Shown piece by piece: positions 23,220 to 30,716 of a stretch of 30,716 bases of DNA. The notes under the pieces were generated by a model, which was not told the DNA's origin, searched no databases, and worked only from the letters and a program-made list of their open reading frames with translations. Position 1 is the first letter of the stretch. Each line of letters begins with the position of its first letter. This DNA is from Pollutimonas bauzanensis_A (GTDB lineage Bacteria > Pseudomonadota > Gammaproteobacteria > Burkholderiales > Burkholderiaceae_B). The stretch covers positions 1 through 30,716 of the forward strand of contig NZ_JBEBUX010000039.1 of the NCBI RefSeq assembly GCF_040393045.1, given 5' to 3'. The position numbers and the translations under genes are program-made.

Positions 23220-25198
23220 GTAGCGGGGTCCTTAACGAATTGGGTGATTTTTTTTATCCATGTTTGCGATACTTCATGCGAACCGGCGAACGACAAATGC
23301 GAGGTGTCCGAGTAACGCGCCCTGCCCTGATGCAGGGCCGAACAAATGCCCTGCTCGCACAAGACATCATAAGGATTCAGGAACAATACCCGGGGATCCG
23401 ACCCCAGCGCGGCAAGCAGTTGTTGATTCAACTCGTACCCAAGCCCTTGCTCTTGGGGCAGCGACAACGCGTCCAGGCATGTCATCGGCAAATAATCCGG
23501 CCGATCCAGGCAAGCCGCGACCGGACCGCTTGCCCGAATGCCAGGCTGGGTGCCGATAACGATCAACTTTCTGCGCGGGTTATCCGCGACCAGGTCCAAT
23601 ACCTTGGCCGCCAGGAACCGTACGTAGTCGGCCGGATCAGAGAAGGTCAGACGTGTGCCATCAGGCTTGACCAGCAGGTCCCGATAACCGGTCCAGCTGA
23701 CCGCATAAATCAACGGCAGGTCATTGCCCTTCAGCAACGCCTGAACCTGTTCGGTTTTAGTCTGGCATTCCGGCCGCGGCTTACCATCCAGCAGGCGGGT
23801 AATATCGCGCCCCAGAATGCAGCCGTGCTGGAACACACCTTGAATTTTCTGATGCCTGGCCTTTAGCGCGTCATCAAAGCCTGAGGCATATTGCAAGGCA
23901 AAGCTATCGCCGGCAAAAATCGCCATAGGCCTATTGGCGGCGGAATCGCCCAACATGACATCCAGCGCATACCCATCGCCACCGTAGCGCTCGGCATCTT
24001 TGACAGCAGGCTGCTCCAAGCGCGCATGATAAGTGTCATTCACCCTTGAAGGCAGCCCTTGTTGATAATGGACAAAGGCCGCAGGCACTAGCACCACCGC
24101 TACCGCGGCAGCACAAGCAACGGCCTTGACCGTGTTCCAGCTTGTCAGGTCGATACGCCGGTAACGGCACTCAACCCAACGGTACAAGGGATAGGCCAGC
24201 AAAAACGGCACCGCAAACAAGATGGCCTTATCCCAGAAACCCAAAGGCCGGTAGACATAGTACTTATAGAAAACAATAAGCGGCCAATGCACCAAGTACA
24301 GAGAATAAGAAATCAGCCCAACAAACACGGCGATTCGATTGCGCAGCAATGCCCCCAGATACCGGGCTCCGCCAGCGTAAATGCACAAGGCAGCGCCTAA
24401 CACCGGCACCACTGCATTCACACCCGGGAAGACCGTATTCTTGTCGAACCACAACACGCTATACAGCAACAAAGCCAGGCCCAAGCCCAACAAGCCTTCC
24501 TGCACCTTGTTTGACGGCATACCCTTGCGTTCCAGCCAAGGCAGCAGGCCGCCCGCCGCAAACTCGAACATTCTGAACGGCATCAGGTAATAATTGGCCG
24601 AGGGGTCAAGCACAGTAAACCATTGGGATGCTGCAAGCGACACTAGCCCCGCCAGCAGCAAAATTTGAGGTAAGTAATTATCTCGCCATCGCCAGACGCC
24701 GTAAATCAGCAGCGGCCATACGAGATAGAACTGTTGCTCTACGCCCAGAGACCACGTGTGCAACAAAGGATTCAGTTCAGACGAGGTATCGAAGTAGCCG
24801 GCAACCTGCCAAAACAGGAAATTCGAAGCAGAGAAAAATGCGCTCGCCGTGGAGGCCGCCAGCGTGCGGTACTGAATCGGATCAAACAACACATAACCCG
24901 CAACCATGGTCAGCAGCAAGGCCGCGATCAGTGCCGGATATAAACGGGCGATGCGCCGCGCCATGAACGGAAAAAACCGGAACTTGCCGCGCTCGCAGTC
25001 GGTATGAATGATCTGAGTGATCAAATATCCGGAAATCACAAAAAACACGTCGACGCCGACAAAGCCACCGCCAAATGGTGCGAAACCGGCATGAAACAGC
25101 AATACGCTGACAACAGCGACACTGCGTAAGCCATCAAGTTCGGGACGATAGGTTTTCGAAGAGGCCGGTATGGCTGCCGAAGAAGTACTGCCAGGCAT
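23216..25198 (-). CDS. Acyltransferase-3 membrane protein with SGNH domain (OafA-like)
   Basis: 660 residues. The N-terminal acyltransferase-3 domain (about 17-360) begins YRPELDGLRSVAVVSVLLFH with the conserved His36. It continues with GFVGVDVFFVISGYLIT, FMARRIARLYPAL and LLHTWSLGVEQQFYLVWPLL, and has about ten membrane helices. The periplasmic SGNH-like domain (about 380-660) shows FAGDSFALQ (nucleophile Ser, near 430) and SDTSHLSFAG (Asp-x-x-His, near 631). Such proteins O-acetylate cell-surface glycans such as LPS or peptidoglycan-linked polymers; the substrate is unknown here. No clear ribosome site precedes ATG 25198. It overlaps the Atm1-type exporter gene, an unusual pairing. Confidence 0.9.
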   Translation of the reverse strand: MPGSTSSAAIPASSKTYRPELDGLRSVAVVSVLLFHAGFAPFGGGFVGVDVFFVISGYLITQIIHTDCERGKFRFFPFMARRIARLYPALIAALLLTMVAGYVLFDPIQYRTLAASTASAFFSASNFLFWQVAGYFDTSSELNPLLHTWSLGVEQQFYLVWPLLIYGVWRWRDNYLPQILLLAGLVSLAASQWFTVLDPSANYYLMPFRMFEFAAGGLLPWLERKGMPSNKVQEGLLGLGLALLLYSVLWFDKNTVFPGVNAVVPVLGAALCIYAGGARYLGALLRNRIAVFVGLISYSLYLVHWPLIVFYKYYVYRPLGFWDKAILFAVPFLLAYPLYRWVECRYRRIDLTSWNTVKAVACAAAVAVVLVPAAFVHYQQGLPSRVNDTYHARLEQPAVKDAERYGGDGYALDVMLGDSAANRPMAIFAGDSFALQYASGFDDALKARHQKIQGVFQHGCILGRDITRLLDGKPRPECQTKTEQVQALLKGNDLPLIYAVSWTGYRDLLVKPDGTRLTFSDPADYVRFLAAKVLDLVADNPRRKLIVIGTQPGIRASGPVAACLDRPDYLPMTCLDALSLPQEQGLGYELNQQLLAALGSDPRVLFLNPYDVLCEQGICSALHQGRARYSDTSHLSFAGSHEVSQTWIKKITQFVKDPAT

Positions 25199-25263
25199 GT
25201 ATTACATTAGCTTGCGAGAAGAGGGAGACAAAGTGTAGCAAGCAAAACCGGCCCCTGGATGTA

Positions 25264-26187
25264 TCAATTGATAAAGGAAGCATCCGGTAAGGCTTGGGCC
25301 AGGAGTCGACGCTGATCCAGGAGCACGTCGTAGAACGCCTGGGCAGCGCTGGACAGGCTCTTTTCGTGACGCCGGATCAAGTATAAAGACCGCTTCACCC
25401 TGCTTTCGGGCGCCAGAGGAATGATTTTCAACCGAGGGTGTCCGAACTGAAACAATGTCATGGCTGGCACGAGGCTTACGCCAAGGCCGGCCGCCACCAG
25501 CCCGGTCACCGTCGCCAAATGATCGACTTCCAGAAACGAACCGAGGCTGCAAAAATCGGTGTTATGAAGCAGGCTTTGCCGGATGCTGCTGTTTTTGCCT
25601 AGCTGAATGACAGCGCTTCCCTTGAGTTCACGCAAATGGACCGACGACCTTGCCGCCAAAGGATGATCGTCGCGGCACACCACATAAAAATGATCTTCGC
25701 ACAAGGGCTCGGCAAGCAAACCGGCCATGTCCTTGCCCTGAGCTGCAACGGCCATGTCCACTGCCCCGCGCCGCAATAGCTCCAGGCAGGGCTCAAGCAA
25801 GGCATCGTGCAGTTGTAGTTCGATAGCAGGATAGCGCGCATGAAACTGTGCATAAATATCAGGTAACCAACCAGCTGCTAAAGAAGGCAATGCGGCGACC
25901 GACACCCTGCCTTTGCGCTTAGCCACATGATCCTGCAGATTCTCCATTACCGCATCCAGATCATTAAGCAGCCTTAGTGCCGATGTGTTGAACAACACCC
26001 CTTCAGGCGTCAACTCGACCCGGCGCGTAGTCCGGTCAAACAAACGCACGCCAATCGAGTCCTCGAGCGATTTGATCAAGGCGCTGAATGCCGGCTGAGT
26101 CTGATGACAGCGCTGCGCGGCTTTCGTAAAGTGCCGCTCTTGCTCCAGGGCGACAAATGCGCGCAATTGGCGAGAAGAGAGATTCAT
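25264..26187 (-). CDS. LysR-family transcriptional regulator
   Basis: 307 residues. The N-terminal helix-turn-helix (about 1-60) reads LSSRQLRAFVALEQERHFTKAAQRCHQTQPAFSALIKSLED, with the family RLFDRTTRRVELTPEG next. A periplasmic-binding-protein-like effector domain (about 90-295) follows. It is divergent from the AtuA-family gene at 26280 across a 92-bp gap with a short inverted repeat, the classic arrangement for a LysR regulator controlling the neighbouring catabolic genes. The effector is unknown. The acyltransferase gene follows 65 bp downstream on the same strand and is probably a separate unit. Confidence 0.93.
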   Translation of the reverse strand: MNLSSRQLRAFVALEQERHFTKAAQRCHQTQPAFSALIKSLEDSIGVRLFDRTTRRVELTPEGVLFNTSALRLLNDLDAVMENLQDHVAKRKGRVSVAALPSLAAGWLPDIYAQFHARYPAIELQLHDALLEPCLELLRRGAVDMAVAAQGKDMAGLLAEPLCEDHFYVVCRDDHPLAARSSVHLRELKGSAVIQLGKNSSIRQSLLHNTDFCSLGSFLEVDHLATVTGLVAAGLGVSLVPAMTLFQFGHPRLKIIPLAPESRVKRSLYLIRRHEKSLSSAAQAFYDVLLDQRRLLAQALPDASFIN

Positions 26188-26201
26188 AAAAAAAAGGCAT
26201 C

Positions 26202-26250
26202 AATAGATAAGATGTTTCTATTTTACTTATTAATTGCGCCACCCTATAGT
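26202..26250 (+). promoter_or_regulatory. LysR/AtuA divergent promoter region
   Basis: On the plus strand TTTACT (26222-26227), 17 bp, then TATAGT (26245-26250) makes a plausible sigma-70 promoter for the AtuA-family gene (ATG 26280). An inverted repeat AATAGA/TCTATT (26202-26207 and 26217-26222, 9 bp apart) overlaps the -35, where a LysR-type activator would bind. A T-N11-A element (26208/26220) lies in it. Function inferred from position. Confidence 0.45.
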
Positions 26251-26279
26251 TGATCGAATCCCATCCACCAGGCGACGCT

Positions 26280-27626
26280 ATGCAGCAGAATCCATTAATA
26301 ATTGCTTGTGCCACCGGTTTCTCGGGGGACAGAACCGATGGCGTCCTGCCTGTCGTGGATACCTTGGTGCAGACGGGCGGCCAAGCGCTCATTTTCGAAA
26401 CACTGGCCGAACGAACTCTGGCCCTATCCCAACTGGCCAAGAATCAGGATCCCGAACGAGGCTATGAGCCCTTGCTGGACGATTTGATAGGCCCTGCTTT
26501 ACGGCAGTGCCTGCAACACGACATAAAGATTATCAGCAACTTCGGCGCAGCTAATCCACCTGCAGCGGCCCGGCGCATCAAGGCAATTGCCCAGGAGCAA
26601 GGCCTGAAAACGCCCCGCATTGCGGTCTTGTCCGGCGATCAACTGACTACAGCCGAGCAACTGGACTTTCTGCGTTCCAGTATTGGAAGCCGCTTCGATA
26701 AGCTTGATATCGTCAGCATCAACGCTTACCAAGGTGCTGAGGAAATTGCACAGGCGCTGCGGGAAAGCGCCGATATCGTCGTGGCAGGACGCGTTGCCGA
26801 CCCCTCGCTGGTAGTTGGCCCTGCCATGGCCCATTTTGGATGGCAAAACAGCGACTGGCACCGTCTGGGTTGTGCCACGATCGCAGGCCACCTACTGGAA
26901 TGCGGTACGCAGATCACTGGCGGCTACTTCGCAGTCCCTGGCATCAAGGACGTGCCCGGCATGGACAATCTGGGGTTTCCCATTGCTGATATCCAGGCGT
27001 CTGGCAGCTTTTCCATAGGAAAGGCCGCGCACACCGGAGGGATAGTCACCGAGCAAACCGTCAAAGAACAACTACTGTACGAAGTACACGATCCCGCCGC
27101 TTACCTTACCCCTGACGTTACGGCCGACATCAGCCAAGTGGTGGTTACCCCTGTAGGCGTGGACCAAATCCGGATCGACCACGTTACCGGACATGCCCGC
27201 CCTGAAACGCTAAAGGTCAATATCTGCTATCGCGGCGGCTGGCTTGCTGAAGCCGAAATCTCGTACGCAGGTATGCAAGCAGAGGCGCGCGCCAGGCTGG
27301 CGGCAGAAACCGTGCAAAAACGCATAGGTCAACAACTGAAGTTGCGCATTGACCTGATAGGCGCGTGCAGCATTTTCGGTGATGACGACGGCGAGTATCT
27401 ACGTCGCCATGCGCCAGGTCAGGCTCGGGACGTCCGCTTACGCGTAGCAGGGGCCCATCCGCAAAAAGAAATTGCCGAACGGATATTGCGCGAAGTCACA
27501 GCCTTGTATACCTGTGGCCCGGCAGGTGGAGGCGGTGTCAGGACATCATTGCGACCGCGGTTGAACAGCCTGTCCAGCTTCGTTCCGCGAGATCTGGCGC
27601 CAGCAAGCTGGCACTTCATGGAATAA
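26280..27626 (+). CDS. AtuA-family (DUF1446) protein
   Basis: 448 residues from ATG 26280; an in-frame TTG at 26250 would add ten residues of non-conserved sequence. The DUF1446/AtuA core reads IIACATGFSGDRTDGVLP, LIFETLAERTLAL, GYEPLLDDLIGPALRQC, IISNFGAANPPAAARRI, DIVVAGRVADPSLVVGPAM, GHLLECGTQITGGYF and TCGPAGGGGVR near the C-terminus. AtuA was named in the Pseudomonas acyclic terpene (citronellol/geraniol) pathway, but its exact reaction is not well defined and many homologues lie in other catabolic operons. No acyl-CoA carboxylase or dehydrogenase gene of that pathway is here, so a terpene role is not assured. The ferredoxin-fold domain often fused at the C-terminus is a separate gene just downstream. 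Confidence 0.88.
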   Translation: MQQNPLIIACATGFSGDRTDGVLPVVDTLVQTGGQALIFETLAERTLALSQLAKNQDPERGYEPLLDDLIGPALRQCLQHDIKIISNFGAANPPAAARRIKAIAQEQGLKTPRIAVLSGDQLTTAEQLDFLRSSIGSRFDKLDIVSINAYQGAEEIAQALRESADIVVAGRVADPSLVVGPAMAHFGWQNSDWHRLGCATIAGHLLECGTQITGGYFAVPGIKDVPGMDNLGFPIADIQASGSFSIGKAAHTGGIVTEQTVKEQLLYEVHDPAAYLTPDVTADISQVVVTPVGVDQIRIDHVTGHARPETLKVNICYRGGWLAEAEISYAGMQAEARARLAAETVQKRIGQQLKLRIDLIGACSIFGDDDGEYLRRHAPGQARDVRLRVAGAHPQKEIAERILREVTALYTCGPAGGGGVRTSLRPRLNSLSSFVPRDLAPASWHFME

Positions 27627-27633
27627 GCACACC

Positions 27634-28002
27634 ATGCCCACCTCTTCCTACACCACGGTCCCCTTGTATCGTCTTGCGCATAGCAGAACAGGCGACAAAG
27701 GAAACATCTCGAATATCAGCGTCATCGCCTGGGCGCCCGAATATTTACCGCTATTGAAAGAACAGCTTACCGAAGCGGCAATCCAGGACTGGTTTGCTTT
27801 CCGCCGCCCTCAACGTGTGCGGCGTTACGTAATCGAGTCCATCGGCGCGATTAACTTCGTGATTGACGGGATCCTGGATGGCGGCGTCAACGACGCCTTG
27901 AACCTGGATACGCATGGCAAAGCGTTGTCGTTCTACTTGCTGGACTTTCCCGTACATGTCAGCCATGAACTGGCTTGCACCCTGCCCGATATCAATAACT
28001 AA
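27634..28002 (+). CDS. AtuA-like small domain protein
   Basis: 122 residues. The signature RLAHSRTGDKGNISNISVIAW (residues 12-32) is the start of the AtuA C-terminal ferredoxin-fold domain. The rest includes RRYVIESIGAINFVIDGILDGGVNDALNLDTHGKAL, which also fits. It starts 7 bp after the DUF1446 gene stop, so the two very likely form one complex made of what other bacteria encode as a single chain. Function otherwise unknown. Confidence 0.85.
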   Translation: MPTSSYTTVPLYRLAHSRTGDKGNISNISVIAWAPEYLPLLKEQLTEAAIQDWFAFRRPQRVRRYVIESIGAINFVIDGILDGGVNDALNLDTHGKALSFYLLDFPVHVSHELACTLPDINN

Positions 28003-28028
28003 ACATCACCAACCAGGAGGAGACCCTC

Positions 28029-29000
28029 ATGTTTCATATCAGTGCTAAAAAAAATCTGTTGGCAACGGCGCTATTGCTTTGCCTGCCCTTGGCCGCTCAA
28101 GCTCAAGACTATCCCACCCGTCCCATTACCTTTGTTGTACCTTTCGGTCCAGGCAGCGCCACCGACCAATTAGCCCGAGCCATAGGCCAGGGCGTGACCG
28201 AACAAAGCGGCCAGGTCGTGGTCATCGAAAACAAACCCGGCGCTAGCGCCATGATAGGGGCTAGCGATGTCGCCCGCGCCGCACCCGACGGCTATCGTGT
28301 GCTGATCACCACCAACACCTCGCAATCGGCCAATCCACATCTTTATAAAAAGCTGAGTTACGATCCCATCAAGGATTTTGAACCCGTGACACTGCTGGGT
28401 ACGGGAGGCCAGATCATGGTGGTAAATCCAGCATCTCCGGCTAAAACCGTGGAAGACTTCATTAAGCTGGCGAAGGAAAATCCAGGCAAGCTGACCTTCG
28501 GCAGCGGTAGCTCCAGCAGCCGAATCGCTGGTGAACTGTTCCAGCAAATGGCCGGCGTAGAGCTATTGCATGTTCCTTACAAAAGCAATCCATTGGTGAT
28601 CAGCGATTTGCTGGGCGGGCAAATCGACATGATGATGGCAGATATGGCTACCGGCCTGCCTCAAGCTCAATCCAACAAGCTTCGCGCGCTTGGCGTCACC
28701 ACCAGCAAGCCCTCCCCCCTGGCGCCAACTGTGCCTACTATTTCCTCCGCCGGCGTACCTGGCTACGAAATGGGATATTGGTTCGGCGCCTACGTGCCTG
28801 CCAACACACCGGCTCCCGTCGTTTCAAAACTGCACGACTTATTGGTGGGCGCCACTACACGCGCTGCGGCAACCCAGTTTTATACACAGACAGGTACCCA
28901 ACCCGTAACGTCCAGTCCTGCTGAGCTGGCCGACTTCCAGAAAGCTGAAACGGAAAAATGGGGCATCATCATCAAAAAGGCTGATATAAAACCTTCATAA
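28029..29000 (+). CDS. Bug-family (TctC) periplasmic solute-binding protein
   Basis: 323 residues. A Sec signal peptide (about 1-26, ending AAQAQ) is followed by the Bug-family start DYPTRPITFVVPFGPGSATDQLAR. Further motifs are VENKPGAS-like VIENKPGASAMIGA, APDGYRVLITTN, LHVPYK and the C-terminal domain with ALGVTTSKPSPLAPTVPT. These proteins bind organic acids or similar carboxylates, and hundreds occur in Alcaligenaceae genomes, often without their own membrane subunits. Here TctA/TctB genes are absent. Strong ribosome site AGGAGGAG; 26 bp after the AtuA-like gene, so it probably brings in the substrate of this small operon. Confidence 0.93.
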   Translation: MFHISAKKNLLATALLLCLPLAAQAQDYPTRPITFVVPFGPGSATDQLARAIGQGVTEQSGQVVVIENKPGASAMIGASDVARAAPDGYRVLITTNTSQSANPHLYKKLSYDPIKDFEPVTLLGTGGQIMVVNPASPAKTVEDFIKLAKENPGKLTFGSGSSSSRIAGELFQQMAGVELLHVPYKSNPLVISDLLGGQIDMMMADMATGLPQAQSNKLRALGVTTSKPSPLAPTVPTISSAGVPGYEMGYWFGAYVPANTPAPVVSKLHDLLVGATTRAAATQFYTQTGTQPVTSSPAELADFQKAETEKWGIIIKKADIKPS

Positions 29001-29044
29001 CAGGAGAAAAAAGGGCTTAGCGCCCCTGCTTCCAAACAACGCCC

Positions 29045-29064
29045 CGCGCCATAGACCTGGCGCG
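29045..29064. terminator. Hairpin after the solute-binding protein gene
   Basis: CGCGCCA (29045-29051) and TGGCGCG (29058-29064) are perfect 7-bp arms with a 6-nt loop, 45 bp past the stop. No T-run follows, so it is a possible Rho-independent-like terminator of low certainty. The remaining gap to 29170 presumably holds the sigma-factor promoter; a TACAAT lies near 29134 without a good -35. Confidence 0.35.
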
Positions 29065-29170
29065 TTGGCGTACCCGGCAATTTATTGTTACCCCGGATTA
29101 GACAAGCACAGCCCGTACCAGCCGAAACTCCTAATACAATAGCGTTGCCCCAGGATAAACCGGAGACTGT

Positions 29171-29701
29171 ATGGCTGTTCCACCCTTTGATTACGAAGCT
29201 GCGCTTCTCGCTTGCGCGCGTGGTGATCAAAATGCATTCCAAGAGCTGTATCAACACGAATCCCCCCGCATGCTGGCCTTGTGTACAAGAATGCTCACGC
29301 AAAGCAACAGTGCCGAGGAATTGATGCGCGATACGTTTGTGTCTATCTGGAAAAATGCCCAAAGCTATGATCCTAGTCTGGGCGCCGCGCGCGCCTGGAT
29401 CTACAGCATCATGCGCTACAGGGCATTGAACCGGCTGCGCCAGTCAGGGCGCCTGCGCCCGACCGCTGTAGCATGGAACGATAGCCTGCCAAACCCGGAG
29501 TCGGTACACGCCCTGCCGGAATCCGGATTGGCCCATGCCATCTCACGCCTTGACGAGGACCAGCGCCGTCCCATACTGATGGCCTTCTATAACGGTTATA
29601 CCTACGAACAGATCGCCACGCGCCTTAAAGCACCGGCCGCCCAAATCAAGATGCAGGTTCAGGAAGGTTTGCGCCAAATCCGGGAGCAACAGGCAGCATG
29701 A
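29171..29701 (+). CDS. ECF RNA polymerase sigma factor (SigK/RpoE type)
   Basis: 176 residues. Region 2 (about 20-90) reads GDQNAFQELYQHESPRMLALCTRML, SAEELMRDTFVSIWKNAQSYDPSLGAARAWIYSIMRYRALNRLR; region 4 (about 115-172) reads RLDEDQRRPILMAFYNGYTYEQIATRLKAPAAQIKMQVQEGLRQIRE. It should direct transcription of a stress regulon under control of the anti-sigma factor encoded next, whose start overlaps its stop (ATGA). GGAG precedes ATG 29171. Confidence 0.93.
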   Translation: MAVPPFDYEAALLACARGDQNAFQELYQHESPRMLALCTRMLTQSNSAEELMRDTFVSIWKNAQSYDPSLGAARAWIYSIMRYRALNRLRQSGRLRPTAVAWNDSLPNPESVHALPESGLAHAISRLDEDQRRPILMAFYNGYTYEQIATRLKAPAAQIKMQVQEGLRQIREQQAA

Positions 29702-30716
29702 GCAGCACACCCACCTCCGATCACAACGTCCTCATTGCCGAATACACCCTAGGGTTATTGAATCTTCAAGAAACCTCGGAGGCCCAGGCGCTATTAGGGC
29801 AAGACAGCCAGGCCGCCATGGCAGCGCTAAACTGGGAAAACCGCTTTCTGGAACTGGTGGATCTTTTACCTCCCATCGATCCAGGACCGCTATCATTGCG
29901 TCGACTACAGACCACCCTGGGTCATACGGCCACTACGCCCCCTATCAAGCCACAGACGCCGCCCGTCGACATTCGCACGAGCAGTGCCGTTCCGGCAGTT
30001 CCTGTTCGACAACCGCAAGCGACAGTAAAGGCCGAAGACGACACCCTTACCGTCGCTGCGGCCTTGCGTATGCGGGAAAAGCCCGCCGAGCCAGCGCCTG
30101 CCCCTGCACCGGTTCAGGCAAAAGCCGCGCCTGCACCGCCACCGATACCCGCCAAGGCTCCTGAAGCCAAGTCGCAGTCGGCCAAATCGCCGCCAGCCGA
30201 GAAGACCGCCCCGCCATCGCCTGCTGACAGCAAAATAAACAATATCTGGGTATGGCGGATAGCAAGCCTGGGGTTTGCGCTGATCGCGGCCGTACTTGCC
30301 CTTGTGCCGGCCAAGCCAGTAGCGCCGCCTGTGACCATCGTACAAGTCGCTCCTACTCGTGCCGCCATCATGCAGGCGCCTGGCCAAAGCTCCACGCCAG
30401 GATGGGTAGTCACCATAGACCCGCAGGGCAACGTCCTGATGAATCCTCAGGTTCACAGCGATATTCCGGGCGACGCATCGGTACAGCTATGGACACGCCA
30501 TAAAAACAATCCGCAACCCCGCTCGCTGGGTTTGATAGATCCCAATCAGCCGGTGACCGTACCCGCAAACCTGATGGGTGAAATCAGCACAGACCAGATT
30601 TTCGAAATGACACAAGAGCCAGCCGGAGGCTCACCAACCGCCAGCCCAAGCGGGCCTATTTTGTTCATAGGCCGCCTGGTGACTTTTGGAAAACCCGCGC
30701 CGGCATCGCCGGCCGC
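29698..30716 (+). CDS. RskA-like anti-sigma factor, cut by the window end
   Basis: The frame runs open from ATG 29698 to the right edge (339 codons shown, no stop seen). The N-terminal anti-sigma domain (about 1-65) has LIAEYTLGLLNLQETSEAQALL and AAMAALNWENRFLELVDLLPP. A long Pro/Ala/Lys linker (about 75-180) follows, then one membrane helix (about 186-203, IASLGFALIAAVLALVP). The periplasmic RskA C-terminal domain (about 230-330) has GWVVTIDPQGNVLMNP, SVQLWTRHKNNPQPRSLGLIDPNQPV and GPILFIGRLVTF. It would hold the ECF sigma factor at the membrane until a signal triggers release. The linker is unusually long. Confidence 0.88.
   Translation, partial: MSSTPTSDHNVLIAEYTLGLLNLQETSEAQALLGQDSQAAMAALNWENRFLELVDLLPPIDPGPLSLRRLQTTLGHTATTPPIKPQTPPVDIRTSSAVPAVPVRQPQATVKAEDDTLTVAAALRMREKPAEPAPAPAPVQAKAAPAPPPIPAKAPEAKSQSAKSPPAEKTAPPSPADSKINNIWVWRIASLGFALIAAVLALVPAKPVAPPVTIVQVAPTRAAIMQAPGQSSTPGWVVTIDPQGNVLMNPQVHSDIPGDASVQLWTRHKNNPQPRSLGLIDPNQPVTVPANLMGEISTDQIFEMTQEPAGGSPTASPSGPILFIGRLVTFGKPAPASPA

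Noticed and set aside
1..30716. CRISPR arrays, tRNA or rRNA genes, insertion sequences or integrases
   Set aside because: No regularly spaced repeats, tRNA-like cloverleaf or transposase/integrase motif was noticed on either strand by reading.

Overview
The window looks like a chromosomal segment of a betaproteobacterium, most likely in the Burkholderiales and probably the Alcaligenaceae (Bordetella/Pusillimonas-like). The reasons are moderate GC content, a Bug-type (TctC) solute-binding protein, a SUF operon ordered Rrf2-sufB-C-D-S-U-T, and overall gene style. This assignment is inference; no rRNA or housekeeping marker is present.

Layout. (1) 177-3643, plus strand: a YiaW-like DUF3302 membrane protein, a YiaV-like HlyD adaptor, a NodT-type outer-membrane factor lipoprotein and a small unrecognised membrane protein, together an envelope export module. 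(2) 4031-10368, plus: a complete pgaABCD operon for synthesis, de-N-acetylation and export of poly-beta-1,6-N-acetylglucosamine (PNAG). It is preceded by a possible 14-codon leader ORF and a perfect 15-bp inverted repeat that covers the pgaA start codon. (3) 10578-14825, plus: a curli amyloid locus with csgE, csgF, csgG, one large curlin gene, a CsgC-like chaperone without a visible signal peptide, and a CsgD-like LuxR regulator whose receiver domain lacks the phospho-acceptor Asp. A 19-bp motif (17 of 19 identical) lies about 50 nt before both csgE and the regulator gene. (4) 14884-21221, minus: a SUF iron-sulfur assembly operon led by an Rrf2 regulator, whose promoter is covered by a perfect 10-bp-arm palindrome. 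(5) 21402-25198, minus: an Atm1-type ABC exporter overlapping an acyltransferase-3/SGNH membrane protein. (6) 25264-29000: a LysR regulator divergent from an AtuA-family gene, an AtuA-like small-domain gene and a Bug solute-binding protein. (7) 29171 to the right edge: an ECF sigma factor and its RskA-like anti-sigma factor, the latter cut by the window end.

How the genes work together: regions 2 and 3 form one same-strand block encoding both major biofilm matrix polymers (PNAG polysaccharide and amyloid fibres) plus a likely local regulator. This is the most interesting part of the window. The pga leader hairpin/leader ORF, the shared upstream motif, the single curlin with an aromatic insertion and the altered CsgG constriction residues are the main candidates for undescribed biology. 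The SUF block, with an Atm1-type exporter immediately upstream, is a coherent iron-sulfur/thiol homeostasis neighbourhood. No tRNA, rRNA, insertion sequence, integrase or CRISPR array was seen.
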